Shown here: positions 1-11,871 of the stretch, in pieces
Layout of the letters: each line of letters opens with the position of its first letter
Numbering within the stretch: the first letter of the stretch is position 1
Source: Darksidea phi
Taxonomy: Eukaryota > Ascomycota > Dothideomycetes > Pleosporales > Lentitheciaceae
NCBI GenBank assembly: GCA_030770425.1
Contig: JASJFT010000168.1
Span: 38,987-102,986 of the forward strand
Length of the DNA: 64,000 nt
Direction of reading: 5' to 3'
Notes under the pieces: generated by a model
Seen by the model: only the letters and a program-made list of their open reading frames with translations
Told to the model about the DNA's origin: nothing
The model's database searches: none
Translations under genes and position numbers: made by a program

Positions 1-3000
1 AACATCTTCCTAGTACAATACGTTCCCATAGCATCACAAGATACGGACCAGGCATCATCAGAACCACATGATTCATTGTGCTACCTGTAAGTCTGCAACA
101 TGAGTCAAAAACGGGTAAAATATACCTAAACAAGCAAGCGATCCTACAATGACGGACGTCATACCTTCCAAGGGCATGTGTGGATAAATCAACGTGACGT
201 GAAACGGCAAAAAGGAGCGATGAGATATCGTCTTTGCTCGTGGAGCAGGATACATACACTCATCTCGGCATCGCCGACCAAACATACCAAAAAGGAGTTA
301 GCAGGATGCGGCAAAACGAGCGAATTTTAGTATGCAGACGACGATGCCGTTGGGACCGAGGGAGCGTGAGAGTTGAATTCTAGGGGTATCAGACACCACC
401 CACTGCACGTGAAAGAAAGGAGAAGTGAATGAACGTCGCGGATAGAGGGATGGAAAGGTACAGATAGGCCTGTAAGGGAAGCGAGTTGGATAGATTTAAG
501 TGTGAGACTGTGCATTCCAGTGTTCGTTCTCTTTCTTCTCGTCGAGCCAGCGTGCCATGGCTGGATAATTTTGCTCGTTAGAGGTAAAGGTAGGCCTTGT
601 GGAAGGGCTTTGGGTTGTTGGAGGTGGACTCCGCGCCTATGCTAGTATAAGACGTATTAGTTAAGGCACATGGTCATCTAAACCCATAACCATCTACCTA
701 ATTTCCAGCGCCAGCTGGGTCTTGGATACTTCGACCGCCACATCGTGGCTGTGGTTCATCGACGGTGGAGTTGGGATCCGCCATCTGCTCCCGGGATTGT
801 GAAAGGTGCGCTCGGGGAGACGTGGCCCAGTGTCGCTTTTGGCAAATAACGCAATGGGAAGCAGGATTAGAACAGAGAAAGGCGAATAGATTTCTGCTGA
901 ATGTGAGATGTATAGTGGACGAGGACGGCTCTGCACTTGTCAAGCTGATCGTGGAGAATATGTCGAGACTAAAGCTAGAGGATTCGCCTACTCTTAAAAA
1001 CAACGACATTGTTGAATACACGGGAAGCGCTGCAAGGCAATCGGGGTGTAATACTATCGTGATCTATCTCTCTGTGTTCTCTTCGACCATAAAAACCACT
1101 TGATTGGTGGGATGAAACGTCGAGTGCAGACGCTAGCGTCGCCGCTGAGCTTTGGAGCACCGTGTCGCCTGTGAAGAATGGCAATTATGGTGAGAACACC
1201 GCTTGCAGTAGCAACTCTTGAGCCTGGGGATGACAGTGTCGCATTCAACCACGTGAGAGTCGTGATTGAGCATCTCAGGTCTTGTTGAACAACGTATTGA
1301 CGTCTAATAAGACCGAGCGAGACGGTATGTAGGCAGAGCCCTGCTTTGTGGAACCATTTTGTTTTCTTTTCTTACGAACGTGCGGCCGTGCTGCCTCTGC
1401 AAATCGCCAGAAGCAGAAAAAAGTGGATGGCAAGATGGTTATCAGTGTGACGAGAGTGGGCACAGAACAAGGTATAGACTGCGACCACCTGACCGCATGA
1501 TATGCGCGAGCATTTGTTGCGGCTATTCCGAAGCCTGACGCGTTTGGTTCCCGCTGGTGTAGGTTAAGGTTGGCTCACGCCGCTGTGCTATGTGCCTTTC
1601 GCATCGATGATCTAAAAGACTTAAGTTATTATGGCATTCGAGCGATTGAACTGCATTGATTAATGCCTCTAATATGAAGTTAAAATTAACGTACGCGCCG
1701 AACGACCGGGGTACTTGTAACAATAATAGGTCTCTCTCTCGTCCCACTGTAATATGCCGTGAGATATCCAGGTCCGAGCCTGTCCTATAGGCGAGAAACG
1801 TCAGGCACGTTCGAGTCTCAAATGAGGGGGGACCATAAATGAACAAGGGTAAGCCTGCACAGATGGGAATATCCGAAGCTGTTTGCGATTTGCCGTTTGT
1901 GAATGGCCTGTTTGCTCAAGCTCACCTCACACAGCTGGTGAAGCTATTAGCGTCGGCTAGATGTAAGATTTGACTGAATTGCGGCGTCCACGACAGCGCC
2001 ACGTCAAGAACCACCGTAGTCGGTGTGACAGGGCTGCAGGGTCCGCCAAATTGAGAATATACGACAGTGGCGCGTGAGCAAAACTATCGTTCGGCACATC
2101 GACTGAAGCTGCTTCCGTGTCAATTGATCGCTTTATCGATATAGAATGGTGAACGAGTCTGAGCTCGCCTTAGCAGTGTCGTGTAAAGATCGTCGAAGGA
2201 TATCCTCTTTCCAAAGTCTATTGCGGATAGTACGCAAGAGTGTCATCGGCATACCATCTCTTCACCATGCATCCCTAAGTTATAGCGCACATCCGTAATC
2301 TGATTCGCCAAAGCAGCCCCACATTAATACAGAAAACTGGATAAATGTCGTAGTGGCTCGGCGTAGCCGAATACCAACGAAAGTTCGTGTACATCTTCTA
2401 GAATGTGACTCCGGGTACCAGTTAGTGAGATCCAGAACGCGGTTCTAAAAGGGATTGTAGAGTTGGCAACTCGAATGTGGTACCGGCACTTCTGCGTGTC
2501 AGTAAAATGTACGGGCCATGTACACGAGACGAATCTTAGCTCGGCGAGTTTGGCCTTGACAACATTTCCAACTACTTGTAACAGCTTTAAATGCAATCTC
2601 GTCTACATCTAGGCATTTGAACCCCGCCTATTGAGCCAAAGTGGTATAGAACGGTGTAGCACGGGCTACGGTCTCTGCGTGCACTGGAATTAGCGTACGA
2701 CGCAGGATTAGCGAGGGCGGATAGGGACCAGGTCTGTGTGGTGCGAAGGAGAATTGCTGCTTGTACACTCTAGTTTTAGCCGACGGTGGCCGGGAGAAGA
2801 AGGCGTTGAAAGTCCGATTGAGGTACTAAAGGCTTCTTGAACGAGGAGTACAAATCGATAGGACGGCCCTGAAATGCGTCATGCTACCTTTAGTGCCTGC
2901 TCGCTGGACGTATCGGAGCAAGAGAGGAAGCGAGCTGACTCTTCAATAGCCTCAGGATGCCAGGCACGTAGTTTCCGTCGGACCAATGATTAGGGCTACG

Positions 3001-3672
3001 GAGCCGCTAGTATAGCCTAGAGAGGTCCGTTTCTCCGCTTGCGTTGGACGCAGATGGATTGTGGATGTCAGATAATCACGTAGGGAACCTAACTGCTCTC
3101 CATTGAGGTGTTCGCAAGCTGATCAAAAGAGGCGGTAGTCGCGATCTCAAATTTGAGACCATGTATTGCGAAAGGCCGAGATTCGAGATAAAGGATAGAT
3201 GATTCGGACGTGAATCGGAGCGTTAGAGCTGCTCTGGTAGATCCCGGCTTCGCACTGGGGTGTTGGCTTGAGGAGTCCGTGGTGGGTAACGCGAGTTCGT
3301 TGGCCCTCATGTTCCCTACCTATAGCTAGGCACCGAAGCGTGACGCCAATTTCGGCAACTGCCAAGTGAAGTGTGACCTAAAGACAGGTGACGAAGACGC
3401 TAGAAAACAGAACGAAGCGAATGACTGCTGTCTCGGCGGACGATTGTTGTAACGATCAACTTCTGTCCGCGTGAATGCTGAGAAGTGGACGAATGACGTG
3501 ATGGCTGTGGCTTGACGAGCACAAGCCACCGGAGAAAGTGCGGGCCGATAACTGCAAGGCAGTTAGCCTTAACCCCTCCCCCTCCATCGCAGTTACCAAC
3601 AACACCCGCGCTCTTTTCTGCACATATTGACATATAATTCTCAGGGTACGTACTACGGCTAGGCCTCACCAA
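1..3672. other. gene-free left end
   Basis: No open frame here has the length, composition or family resemblance of a real gene. Frames of up to about 110 codons occur on both strands but overlap one another, lack recognisable motifs and show no convincing splice-linked continuation. The base composition is not strikingly AT-rich, so it is not an obvious RIP island. It may be old degraded sequence or long regulatory/UTR DNA upstream of ATG3. Confidence 0.5.
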
Positions 3673-3673
3673 C

Positions 3674-4777
3674 ATGGCGTACAACTTCGTGCGATCCTAC
3701 ATAGACACCTTCCGCGAGCGAACCGCAGCTATCAGCCACACTTCGACCTTCCGCGAGACGGGTCAGATAACGCCCGAGGAGTTCGTCCTCGCTGGAGACT
3801 TCCTCGTCTTCAAATTCCCGTCATGGCATTGGGCTGATGCCTCATCACCGTCGAAACGCGTATCGTACCTCCCAGAAGGAAAGCAGTTCCTTGTAACGCG
3901 GGGCGTGCCCTGCAACCGCCGCCTGGACGACAACTTCGCTGGAGAGGCGGGCCAGGATGAGACGCTTGTTGGGGACGGCTTTGCTGCTGGGGAGGGTACT
4001 GATGATGATGGCTGGCTAAGGACGGGCGGTATGGGTGCGAGCCAAGAGGCAAAGGTGCGGGACGTGCGGACTGTGGATGAGAGTGGTAACCTGGGCGCTG
4101 CTGAGGAAGAGGATGAGATACCGGATATGGAGGATGATGATGACGATGACGAGGCCATTATTCGGGAGCCACAAGGTGGTAGCAACACCTCAGCGTAGGT
4201 CAACCCACTGCCCACCGCCAGCAAACGTGAACTGACACATTCTAGACCCATGCGAACATACACTCTCTACATCTGCTACTCCGCCCACTACCGAACACCC
4301 CGCTTATACCTATCAGGCTACGGTGCCACCTCCGTCCCGCTGAAACCCCAAGAGATGATGGAAGATATCGTTGGCGACTACAAGGACAAGACCGTCACAA
4401 TCGAAGACTTCCCTTTCTTCGAGCACGCCGTCAAGACTGCCTCAGTGCACCCCTGTAAACATGCCTCCGTTATGAAGGTGCTGCTCGATCGCGCCGATGC
4501 CGCATTGAAGCTGCGGCTCGCGAAGCTCAAGGCAGGCAAGGACGTAGGCAAGGTAGATAGCGGCATGGAGGGTCTAGTGGATGACACTAAGCTACTCAAG
4601 CTGACGGAGCAGGCAAAGGGAAAGGAGGGCGAAGAGGGCAAGGACGACTGGGAGGTTCTAAGTGAAGGCGGCGACGATGAGGTTGCTATACGCGTGGATC
4701 AGTATCTCGTCGTCTTCCTCAAGTTTATGGCCAGTGTCACGCCGGGAATAGAACACGACTTCACCATGGGCGTGTAA
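3674..4777 (+). CDS. ATG3: Atg3, autophagy E2-like Atg8-conjugating enzyme
   Basis: E2-like enzyme that transfers Atg8 to phosphatidylethanolamine during autophagosome formation in the cytoplasm. Two exons, 3674-4194 and 4246-4777, joined by a 51-nt intron (GTAGGT donor, CTGAC branch, TCTAG acceptor), give 350 aa, the usual fungal length. The N-terminus carries the Atg3 membrane-contacting helix region ([16 protein letters not shown]). The acidic flexible region spans about residues 75-170. The catalytic HPC motif has its cysteine at residue 244. A WEVL sequence at 309-312 matches the position and form of the Atg8-interacting motif in yeast Atg3 (W-x-x-L). The ATG lies in a good fungal context (CACCAACATGG). 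It converges with the polymerase gene downstream. Nothing is missing; identification is firm. Confidence 0.96.
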
Positions 4778-5737
4778 TGGATACAGCTTCCCTTTATCTA
4801 CTTCATCAGGCTATTTGGCTTCGGCGTTTGGTCTGCGCGATTATACTCGGTACTGGCATGGGGGTGTCTTAGGATAGCTGGTGCTCAGCAGCTGGGCGGC
4901 ATGGGTCTGCGGTGTCTGGCGTAGTATAGGCACTTTGAACTACGTTGATTCATACTACTCATCCATTTGCACTCAGGTTGCACAGATCGGCGAGGTGTAC
5001 CTTGCCGCATGGCGCGTGAGCTGTTTGCACTCTGTGGAACACCTGCAGTGGTATGATACGCGGCAGCTTACATCACTCCGGATGAGGTAGCGTACTCAAG
5101 AGCAGCTATAATCCTAATTCCAGCAAATGGTCAGCGAGCATCTACCTGATATCCCAAATATAACATCAACGAAAGTGAGCGTTGCTCTTGTCAGTGTGCT
5201 AGAGCGCCAACCTTTTTTTTTTTAGAAGGCTTGGCACGTATTGGATGTTCCATAGATAGGGCAGCGTCGAGATTTATGAAGTGGCTCAATTTGCTTACAC
5301 AGTCCTAGCAGCATTGATATTGATAGACGATCAAGGGTTACTAGGGCCGTCCTCAAAATAGGGACGAGGCTAGCTGATACTTTTCATTCTTCACTAGGCA
5401 AGTTGGCCAGCGGCGCTGTTTGTCCCCTATTTCCAGTTTCTAGCATACTTTCATTCATTTATCAGTCCAGCAGATACCGCCTTTAGCAGCCTTTAGGGCG
5501 AGTGACGGGGGAGGTTCTACAACAACACTCCCTTATTCGCTCAAGTGCTATAATCGCGAACGAGCACTCAGTCCGTAAAAGAATACTTATTTTCATGGGT
5601 CAGAAAATCGAGGGGAGACATACCGCCCTATCGCACAGTAGAGTTGACAATTCACCCGATCCGTGCACGGAAAGAGCATTCCACGTATCAGCCACATTGG
5701 TCAAAGTACTGTTCTCTGATGTGCTAGGGTGTGGACA
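4778..5737. other. intergenic, convergent 3' ends
   Basis: Spacer between the convergent ATG3 and X-family polymerase genes. It contains a T-run near 5213-5223 and only short frames without family resemblance. Most is probably 3' UTR and unused sequence; I see no gene. Confidence 0.6.
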
Positions 5738-7858
5738 TCAATACGTGCACCGATACTCAGGCGGGATAAACTCCAGCCCCAACCCCTCAAACACTTTCCT
5801 CTCTGCGTCCTCGGGAGTCCCATCCACCCCGTCCGGCCCCTCAAGCTGTATGACCTCTCCCGTAGCGCGCGTCCGTATACCGCTACTATCGAACTTCCAG
5901 CCCTTCACGTGTTTCGCGTACCGTCTCAAATCCCTCTGGAACGTAGTACCGCCACTCCAGCCCATGACGGCACAGCCGACCGTGCGCCATGGCGCGATAA
6001 TAATATCGACGCGACGGTGTATGTTGGGGTTCTTCGCTTGAGGGTTCTCGAATAGGTCGGCCTCCTTAGTAGGCCAGTGCGGATCCTGCCATACAACAAG
6101 CGCTTTATCGAGGGTGTCGAATCCTGCACCTGAGGCTTTTGTTGTGCGAAAGGGAAGTGTGCACTGTCCCCTGTTCGTATTGTGGAGACTCATAGTCAAT
6201 GTGTGCGTGATCCATTCGGCGTCCTCGAGCGCTTCAACTATCTCTTTTACCAAACCAGCGGTGGCGGCAAGATCGGGGTGCGAGACGATCATGTCAACGT
6301 CGCCGGAGGCTTCTTTGCCGCGTCTATAGCCGCCAACTACGGTTACGGTTATACGACTGTCGCGGAGTTGGATGGCATGTTGGCGGACTACATTTGCGAT
6401 GTGTTCGACTTCTAGGCGGGGTATGCCTTCTAGGAATTCGTCGTAGTACTTCAGGCCAATCTGTTGCACTCTATCGAGATCAGTCCACCCATATTCGATA
6501 ATATCATCGAGCTCCGTCCAATGTTTCTGGTAGTAAAAGTGGCGTGCTGTTTTCGCGCCTACGCCCCAGATATCGTAGAACCTGCGAAGAACTTTCATCG
6601 CTTCATCATCTTCATAGTCTTCGACGGCTTGAATTTTGCCCGTGTTCTTCCACTCAACAAAAAGGATAGCAGTCTTTTCATCGCATCCGGGAAGGCGAGC
6701 AAGTTCACGGGGGTGGCTGAGCTTGTACGGGTAGGCGGCGATGGAAGCGATGATTGTGGAGTACGCGCGGACACCAATATTGTCATCTATCAGGGTTCGG
6801 GCGGTGCGGATTTTCCTGAGCTGCGTAATGAAAGCTTCATTGGGGCCGTTCGCGGGAGTGAAACGTTGACAAGCGTACTTGATCCCCTTGGTTACCCATT
6901 GTGGAGGCGGTGGTATATCACTATCTTCGCCGTCATATTCACTAGTAGTCTGTTGTAGTAAGTTGGCGGTCTGCGATGTAAAGTTCGGTTTGAGAGCGCT
7001 CGAGACGAACGATCGGCCCTCGAATCGACGGGAGCCGTGACCATCTGAGCGTTTATGCTGGTACGTTGACTTTGACTTCGTTGTCAATGCGTCTGACTTT
7101 GCGCGGTCAAGAATCTCTTGGTGGGTTTGCGCCCGTGTAGCTGCAAGTTGTTGTGATGACAGCCCGACGGAGGAGAATGCTGCCTTAATAGATTTCGGTT
7201 TCTGTACAAGCGGAGGTCGCTCTGATACTTTGCCTTTGAACACTAGATGCTCTCCTAAGGGTGCGAGATGCCCTTGGGAAAGGCATTCGTTCAACCAATC
7301 CACCCTGATAACCCATACCACATCGTTGCCTGAATCGTCTTCGAAGATAGGTGGAAGTTGTGTAGCACTTTCCTCCGGCTCGAAAGGCGATGTTACCGGA
7401 GTCTTGTGCGTCAGAATTGGCTCCTCGTCTTCGATCGCAGAACCGTTCAGTGCCTCCTCTTCAGTAGTAGACCCCTCATCGCTGATAACGATCGGCATGG
7501 TCGATGATACAGGAAGCTTCTTTCTTTTATTTGGCTGTTCCTCAAGCTTGACTGGACTCGCGGGCCGCTTCGGCTCACTCACTGCTTCAACCTTCAATTT
7601 CCGAGACCGCAGCTCAAACTCAGCCCGCCTCCTGGTTCCAACCTTCCCAATGAAGACCTTTGCCTTTGAAACATCTCCGGTGAAAGGAGCACCGTGTCGT
7701 TGTAAGGTTGCCTTGACTCTGTCCTCCTCATCGGCTTTGAAATGAGCACCGAGAACAGTAATTGGTGGGATGCTACTGAAATCGAGGCCTGGTATGGTAA
7801 GGTCTAGCTCCGGTGAAGCTGGACGTGCCAAGGTCTGGGAGGAGGGGAGTTCTTCCAT
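5738..7858 (-). CDS. POL4: X-family DNA polymerase (Pol4 / Pol lambda type)
   Basis: Template-dependent repair polymerase of family X, expected to fill gaps in non-homologous end joining and base-excision repair in the nucleus. Single exon, 706 aa. An N-terminal BRCT-like region (about residues 28-205) is split by an acidic low-complexity stretch. It is followed by a Ser/Lys-rich linker, then the polymerase core from about residue 335. Helix-hairpin-helix elements are visible (LPGCDEKTA near 395 and WGVGAKTA near 433). The palm motif GGYRRGKEASGDVDM around 505-522 supplies two metal-binding aspartates, and the third lies in VDIII near 614. The end (FIPPEYR) is the family's typical C-terminal finish. 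BRCT plus core fits fungal Pol4; distinguishing lambda from mu type is not possible by eye. Confidence 0.93.
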   Translation of the reverse strand: MEELPSSQTLARPASPELDLTIPGLDFSSIPPITVLGAHFKADEEDRVKATLQRHGAPFTGDVSKAKVFIGKVGTRRRAEFELRSRKLKVEAVSEPKRPASPVKLEEQPNKRKKLPVSSTMPIVISDEGSTTEEEALNGSAIEDEEPILTHKTPVTSPFEPEESATQLPPIFEDDSGNDVVWVIRVDWLNECLSQGHLAPLGEHLVFKGKVSERPPLVQKPKSIKAAFSSVGLSSQQLAATRAQTHQEILDRAKSDALTTKSKSTYQHKRSDGHGSRRFEGRSFVSSALKPNFTSQTANLLQQTTSEYDGEDSDIPPPPQWVTKGIKYACQRFTPANGPNEAFITQLRKIRTARTLIDDNIGVRAYSTIIASIAAYPYKLSHPRELARLPGCDEKTAILFVEWKNTGKIQAVEDYEDDEAMKVLRRFYDIWGVGAKTARHFYYQKHWTELDDIIEYGWTDLDRVQQIGLKYYDEFLEGIPRLEVEHIANVVRQHAIQLRDSRITVTVVGGYRRGKEASGDVDMIVSHPDLAATAGLVKEIVEALEDAEWITHTLTMSLHNTNRGQCTLPFRTTKASGAGFDTLDKALVVWQDPHWPTKEADLFENPQAKNPNIHRRVDIIIAPWRTVGCAVMGWSGGTTFQRDLRRYAKHVKGWKFDSSGIRTRATGEVIQLEGPDGVDGTPEDAERKVFEGLGLEFIPPEYRCTY

Positions 7859-9116
7859 AATATGTGGTGTGTAACGTAGTAGGCCAATAATGGAAAAGCA
7901 AGGGCAAGGCTAGGGTGTACCCAAGAAGCGGCTCCGTTGTCTTCGAGGGTGATAGCAAAATGGTCGGTAAAGCATCATCCAATATTGCAGAGACAAAGTC
8001 ATGCACGTCCAACCCTCCTAAAAACAACCATCGGTAGGATGTCGAAGGAGGAATGTGGGACCGAAAGGCTCGAGTCTGGTCCATCGATTTTCTTGGCGGG
8101 TGTGCTTTAGCTGCTTACTATGGTGGTCTGTGCATCGCCTTTCGTTAGGGCTTTGCCTTGCCTCATTAATTAACTTGCATCTTAGCACCCTTCAAGGATT
8201 GATATTTGTTCGCGCCGATCTTGAAATTCTACGCACCTGAATCAATTGCCGTTGCCTCCAAAAAATGCCTAGACGGAGTAATCAAGCGCCGTCTTCCCAG
8301 CGCTCTCGATATTTGAACGTAAAACCAGCCTCGCCCTGTTCGGCAACGCATGAATGCTATAGAGACATAGGACAGTATTGCCCTTTTTATCCAAAGCCCG
8401 CATGGCGCTGTCAATGAATAGCTAGCCTAAAACGCTGTTGAAAAACGAAATATGCCATTTCCATCAATCCCCCGGCGGAAATGCCGGCCGGTTCGCTCAA
8501 TCTACGTGAGAGCAACCCTTGCATTCCACCCTTCCCAACCACACAACACGCGTTCCTCCCGCGCACTCATACTCCCACCTGCGCCCCCCAAGCATTCTCC
8601 CATTGTTCAAACTCATGCGCCATGCCAGGAATTCTCTAACTTACTCAAAACAAGGAAAAGCCAACATTACTTTAACTGCCAAAGACGTGGCGCGCCCGCG
8701 TGAGCGCTGCACTCAATGTCTTTCCTTACTGCCGATCCTGCCCTTTCTCATATCTTATCCTGCCTCTTTAGTCGCACTCCAAGGGAGCATCGACGTAGGT
8801 TGATTGTAATATAAGAGGGAGGGGTGGCTGCAGGTTCGAACTCCCAGGCGAGCCTTGGCTTTCGTACTCTTCACTCCTCGTCAGTTCTCATATAGGTAGC
8901 CTGCGTGGTAGGACTGCCCTCTTGCTGGAGTATTCGTTTCTTGCTTTATGCCCTTCTCAGTTGCTTTCTTGAAGAAAGTCGTTTGCACGTCCAGGGACGT
9001 TATTAGGAGGTGGAATCCAGGGTATCAACGTGTTCTACTATCGTCCTAGTTCGAAGTCGCACCTATCGAAATTGAAGTGAAAGTCATCCAGAGCGCTGTT
9101 TGGATTATCGGCAGTC
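7859..9116. other. intergenic between polymerase and small secreted protein
   Basis: Divergent upstream space of about 1.26 kb serving the polymerase gene on one side and the secreted-protein gene on the other. Short overlapping frames only. A tRNA-like GGTTCGAACTCC string near 8833 was checked and lacks a matching T-stem. I see no gene. Confidence 0.55.
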
Positions 9117-9645
9117 ATGCGCGCATCCACATCAGTGGCCGTACTGGCCTTGATCGCCTCCGTATGCGCCATCCCGATCACCCCGGCAGCGCCTGCGCTC
9201 CAGCGACGGGCCGAACAGTTCAGATTGGAAGGCTTGAAGGAAGTAGGTTTTCGTCGTATTCGTGTTGCGCCCTTCGAATCCTGACTAACAGTCCTAGTAC
9301 GAAATTGCTGCAAAACTCGCCCTGCCGGAAAGCTTATCTACATCAGAACCGAAACCATTCTATTCTCATCTCTCTACGAAAGTATCGTCGCTCTTCCATC
9401 ACTGCGACGAAGATGAAGACGAAGAACCACGCTCTGGTGATATTGCACCTGGGTCTCTGGAAGCGCCATCAATTTTGCCACGGCCTGCAAACCGAGACGA
9501 TACCGTATACGGCAGGATCTTCGCATTGCTCCGAAACGAGGAGGCTGAGAGGAGGAATTATGCTTATGAGGGTAAAGAGTTGGAGCTCCGACGTCCGACT
9601 GGTATGAGGCACTGGGGGGCTCAAGACAAGTGGAGGCTCTTTTGA
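9117..9645 (+). CDS. small secreted protein, unknown function
   Basis: Not recognised as a known family. Two exons, 9117-9242 and 9298-9645, are joined in phase 0 by a 55-nt intron with GTAGGT donor, TGACTAAC branch site and CCTAG acceptor, giving 157 aa. The first 18 residues form a clear signal peptide (hydrophobic core VAVLALIASVCA, cleavage likely before IP). A dibasic RR lies about 12 residues further on and could be a Kex2 site. The mature part is acidic in the middle (DEDEDEEP) and Arg-rich towards the end, with a single cysteine, so it is not a cysteine-knot type effector. The first exon is masked because a longer frame in another phase overlaps it. Could be a cell-wall, signalling or candidate effector protein; no evidence decides. 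Confidence 0.72.
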
Positions 9646-9973
9646 TCTCCGGGCCCAATGTATTAAGTGCCGGCATGTTTGAGTGAACGACTAGTAGATG
9701 CAATGCATTCACGACACAATACACCGCTCGCCTTCACTTCCGATATTCTCTTATATTATGCTCATTATTCACATCGTCGTTCTTCACACCGCTCCCCCAC
9801 CCCACATCAAAGAACAGTTCATGTCGTATGTGGCATCACTTCATCTCTTTAGACCTTCACGCTTCTTATGAACATGAACATGATGCCGGCATCTTCTCGT
9901 AATGCAATATCCCCAATATTCTTAACAACTCCTCTCCACATACGAGTAGCATATCAGCGCACAACAGCTAGAC

Positions 9974-10990
9974 ATGTCCTCAAATCCCCCACCGCCCAGA
10001 CCCTCAGAACTGTACCCTGAAGTGGGTTACGTCCACTCTTACTGGTGCCCCTACTGCTTCCTCGGCACCCGTATCCGTGCCTTCCACGAGTACTTCATAC
10101 CCCCTCCACCAAAACCCCCAGAAACGTGCACCGAGAAGGAGAAAAAAGCCTTCATAGATGCGCAGAAGAAAAAAGGCAAAGAATACCGGGCTGTACACTA
10201 CAAGCTTCGGCGTTGGGTGCTGTTTTCAGCAGGAACGGCAGTTACTGGCTTAATGACCTATTACATGAGGAGACTGTACAAATGGATCCATAAGAGGGAG
10301 TTAACCGTTCTAAAGAAGTTTGGACACGGCAAGGTTTCGGGAGGCGGGTGGACAACGAAAAAGGATGGCATGTTGCGAGTTGCACTTATGGTGCTGCTGA
10401 GTTCGCCTTGTGCATGTTTTGTGGGTTTTCTGGTTGGGACGTGGTATTATTGGAAAGACAAACGGGACCGGAAGACCAAGAAGGCAACCGAGAATGCAAG
10501 GGCGCAGGAGCAGGGTGGAGCAGCTGCAAATACCGCAGCTTCGAATCACGGTTCGGATCCGAAGTTGATCGACGTCAAGTACGAAGATCTACAGCGGATG
10601 CAGAAAGTCGAGGTAGTAATCGGGAGCACAAGCATCGAGCCACCCGCACAGGCGATACTGCGACAAGCGCATGAAAGAGACGAAGGCTGGACTGGCAGTA
10701 TGGCTAGTTGGTGGAGTGGGGCGACGGCCGTCTACAAGGGCGGGCATGATGGAAGGGCTGTTAGAAGGCAGAATGGGGAGGAGGAGCAGAGGGGGATTGA
10801 GTTGGAAGATAGGACGGGAGAAGGTGCGCAGGCGCATCCACAGGTTGAGAGACCGGAGCTGACGCATGGTGGGGATGGGTTGGAGGTTGGTGTTCTTGAT
10901 AGCTATGATGCTTACGTTGATAGTGGTGGTGGCGGAGGGATGAGGAGAAGGGAGAGGTCGGTTACAGAATGGCCCTCTTTGACCATATAG
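9974..10990 (+). CDS. uncharacterised two-TM protein
   Basis: Single-exon gene of 338 aa; not recognised. A Pro-rich N-terminus is followed by a W-C-x-x-C motif near residue 25, then two hydrophobic segments (about residues 80-97 and 128-153) separated by a basic loop, each ending in basic or aromatic residues. The C-terminal half is hydrophilic, with a Gly-rich stretch near the end, and is probably cytosolic. The CxxC pair could bind metal or be redox-active, but with only one pair that is speculative. The start is the first ATG of the frame with clean upstream sequence. It converges with the CsbD-like gene on the other strand. Confidence 0.7.
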   Translation: MSSNPPPPRPSELYPEVGYVHSYWCPYCFLGTRIRAFHEYFIPPPPKPPETCTEKEKKAFIDAQKKKGKEYRAVHYKLRRWVLFSAGTAVTGLMTYYMRRLYKWIHKRELTVLKKFGHGKVSGGGWTTKKDGMLRVALMVLLSSPCACFVGFLVGTWYYWKDKRDRKTKKATENARAQEQGGAAANTAASNHGSDPKLIDVKYEDLQRMQKVEVVIGSTSIEPPAQAILRQAHERDEGWTGSMASWWSGATAVYKGGHDGRAVRRQNGEEEQRGIELEDRTGEGAQAHPQVERPELTHGGDGLEVGVLDSYDAYVDSGGGGGMRRRERSVTEWPSLTI

Positions 10991-11196
10991 CGGAAGTGAT
11001 TGAAGAGAACAAATAGAGTATTAGGAACATCTTATTACCCCAATTGGGGGTGTGACTTGCGCCTCATCCTCAACAGCTCCCGCCAAAATCGTATTTTCAA
11101 TCCATAATTTTGATCAACACATTATAACGATAGAGGTATCTTAAGACAAGCACAAGCCCAGTGCACACAAGCTCTTCGATTTACTATCTTTCACAA

Positions 11197-11871
11197 CTAC
11201 TCCTGCGTCCCCGACCTAAACCCCTGCGCCTCTCTCTTCGCCGTGCCCTTCGCCGCCAGATTCTCATTATGCATCATATGACCCGCCTTCTCCATAATCT
11301 TTCCCACGGTAGAATCTGTGACCACAAACTATTAGCACTCGACCCCTCCGGCCCCATAATAGAAGCATACTTACCACTCTTCTCGCCAAAGGTCCCCGTC
11401 TTATTCCCATATCCCGCACCCCCCGTAGATCCACTGCCATGCCTTCCATTCGTCCCATGTCCCTTATATGCACCCGTTTCCTGATGGCTGCCAAACCTCA
11501 GTTCTTCGTTGTTATAGTCTGGGTCGGAGGGATCGGGCGCGGATTTGTTGCCAAAGCCTGCGCCGCCGGTTGCGCCGGAGCCGTATGTTTCACTAAAAGC
11601 TGAAAGTTAGAAGGGGAGCCTGTGATGGCAGAGGAAACCAGTGGGCAGTGGAAGAGATTTGCGGTTTGAGGCTACAGTGAGAGAGGAAGGGAGAAGGGCA
11701 CCACCTACTGGCCACCAGAATAGGCATGGTTGTCGGAACGGTCGAAGCGGGTGTTTGTGTGTTCATGAGTTAGGTCTGCAGCGGCGATGTCAGGGGCATT
11801 CCTGTGGATAAATTAATATCCGCCAGGCTGTTGTTGACGTGGTCTTCCTACCGGTTGCCGTACCCTGCCAT
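11197..11871 (-). CDS. Gly-rich CsbD-like small stress protein
   Basis: Four short exons on the minus strand (11871-11852, 11801-11709, 11592-11375, 11315-11197) join cleanly in phase into 149 aa. All introns have GT-AG ends, and donors GTAGGA, GTAGGT and GTAAGT are seen. The protein is hydrophilic and Gly/Asn-rich, with two copies of a TGGAGxGNK motif. Its C-terminal segment (VGKIMEKAGHMMHNENLAAKG followed by a Lys/Glu/Gln-rich end) resembles the CsbD-like fold seen in fungal stress and conidial proteins. No signal peptide or membrane segment. Expected to be an intrinsically disordered, stress-induced cytosolic protein; that role is inferred from the family. The first coding exon is only 20 nt, so the gene is easily missed. 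Confidence 0.75.

Noticed and set aside
765..1103. 112-codon plus-strand frame in the left end
   Set aside because: No recognisable motif, overlapped by equally long minus frames, no splice partners.
3763..4263. 166-codon minus-strand frame
   Set aside because: Antisense shadow of ATG3; its poly-Ser tract comes from the acidic GAT repeats of ATG3.
8829..8846. tRNA T-loop-like string GGTTCGAACTCC
   Set aside because: The flanking five-base arms do not pair and no acceptor, D or anticodon arms are found at the right spacing.
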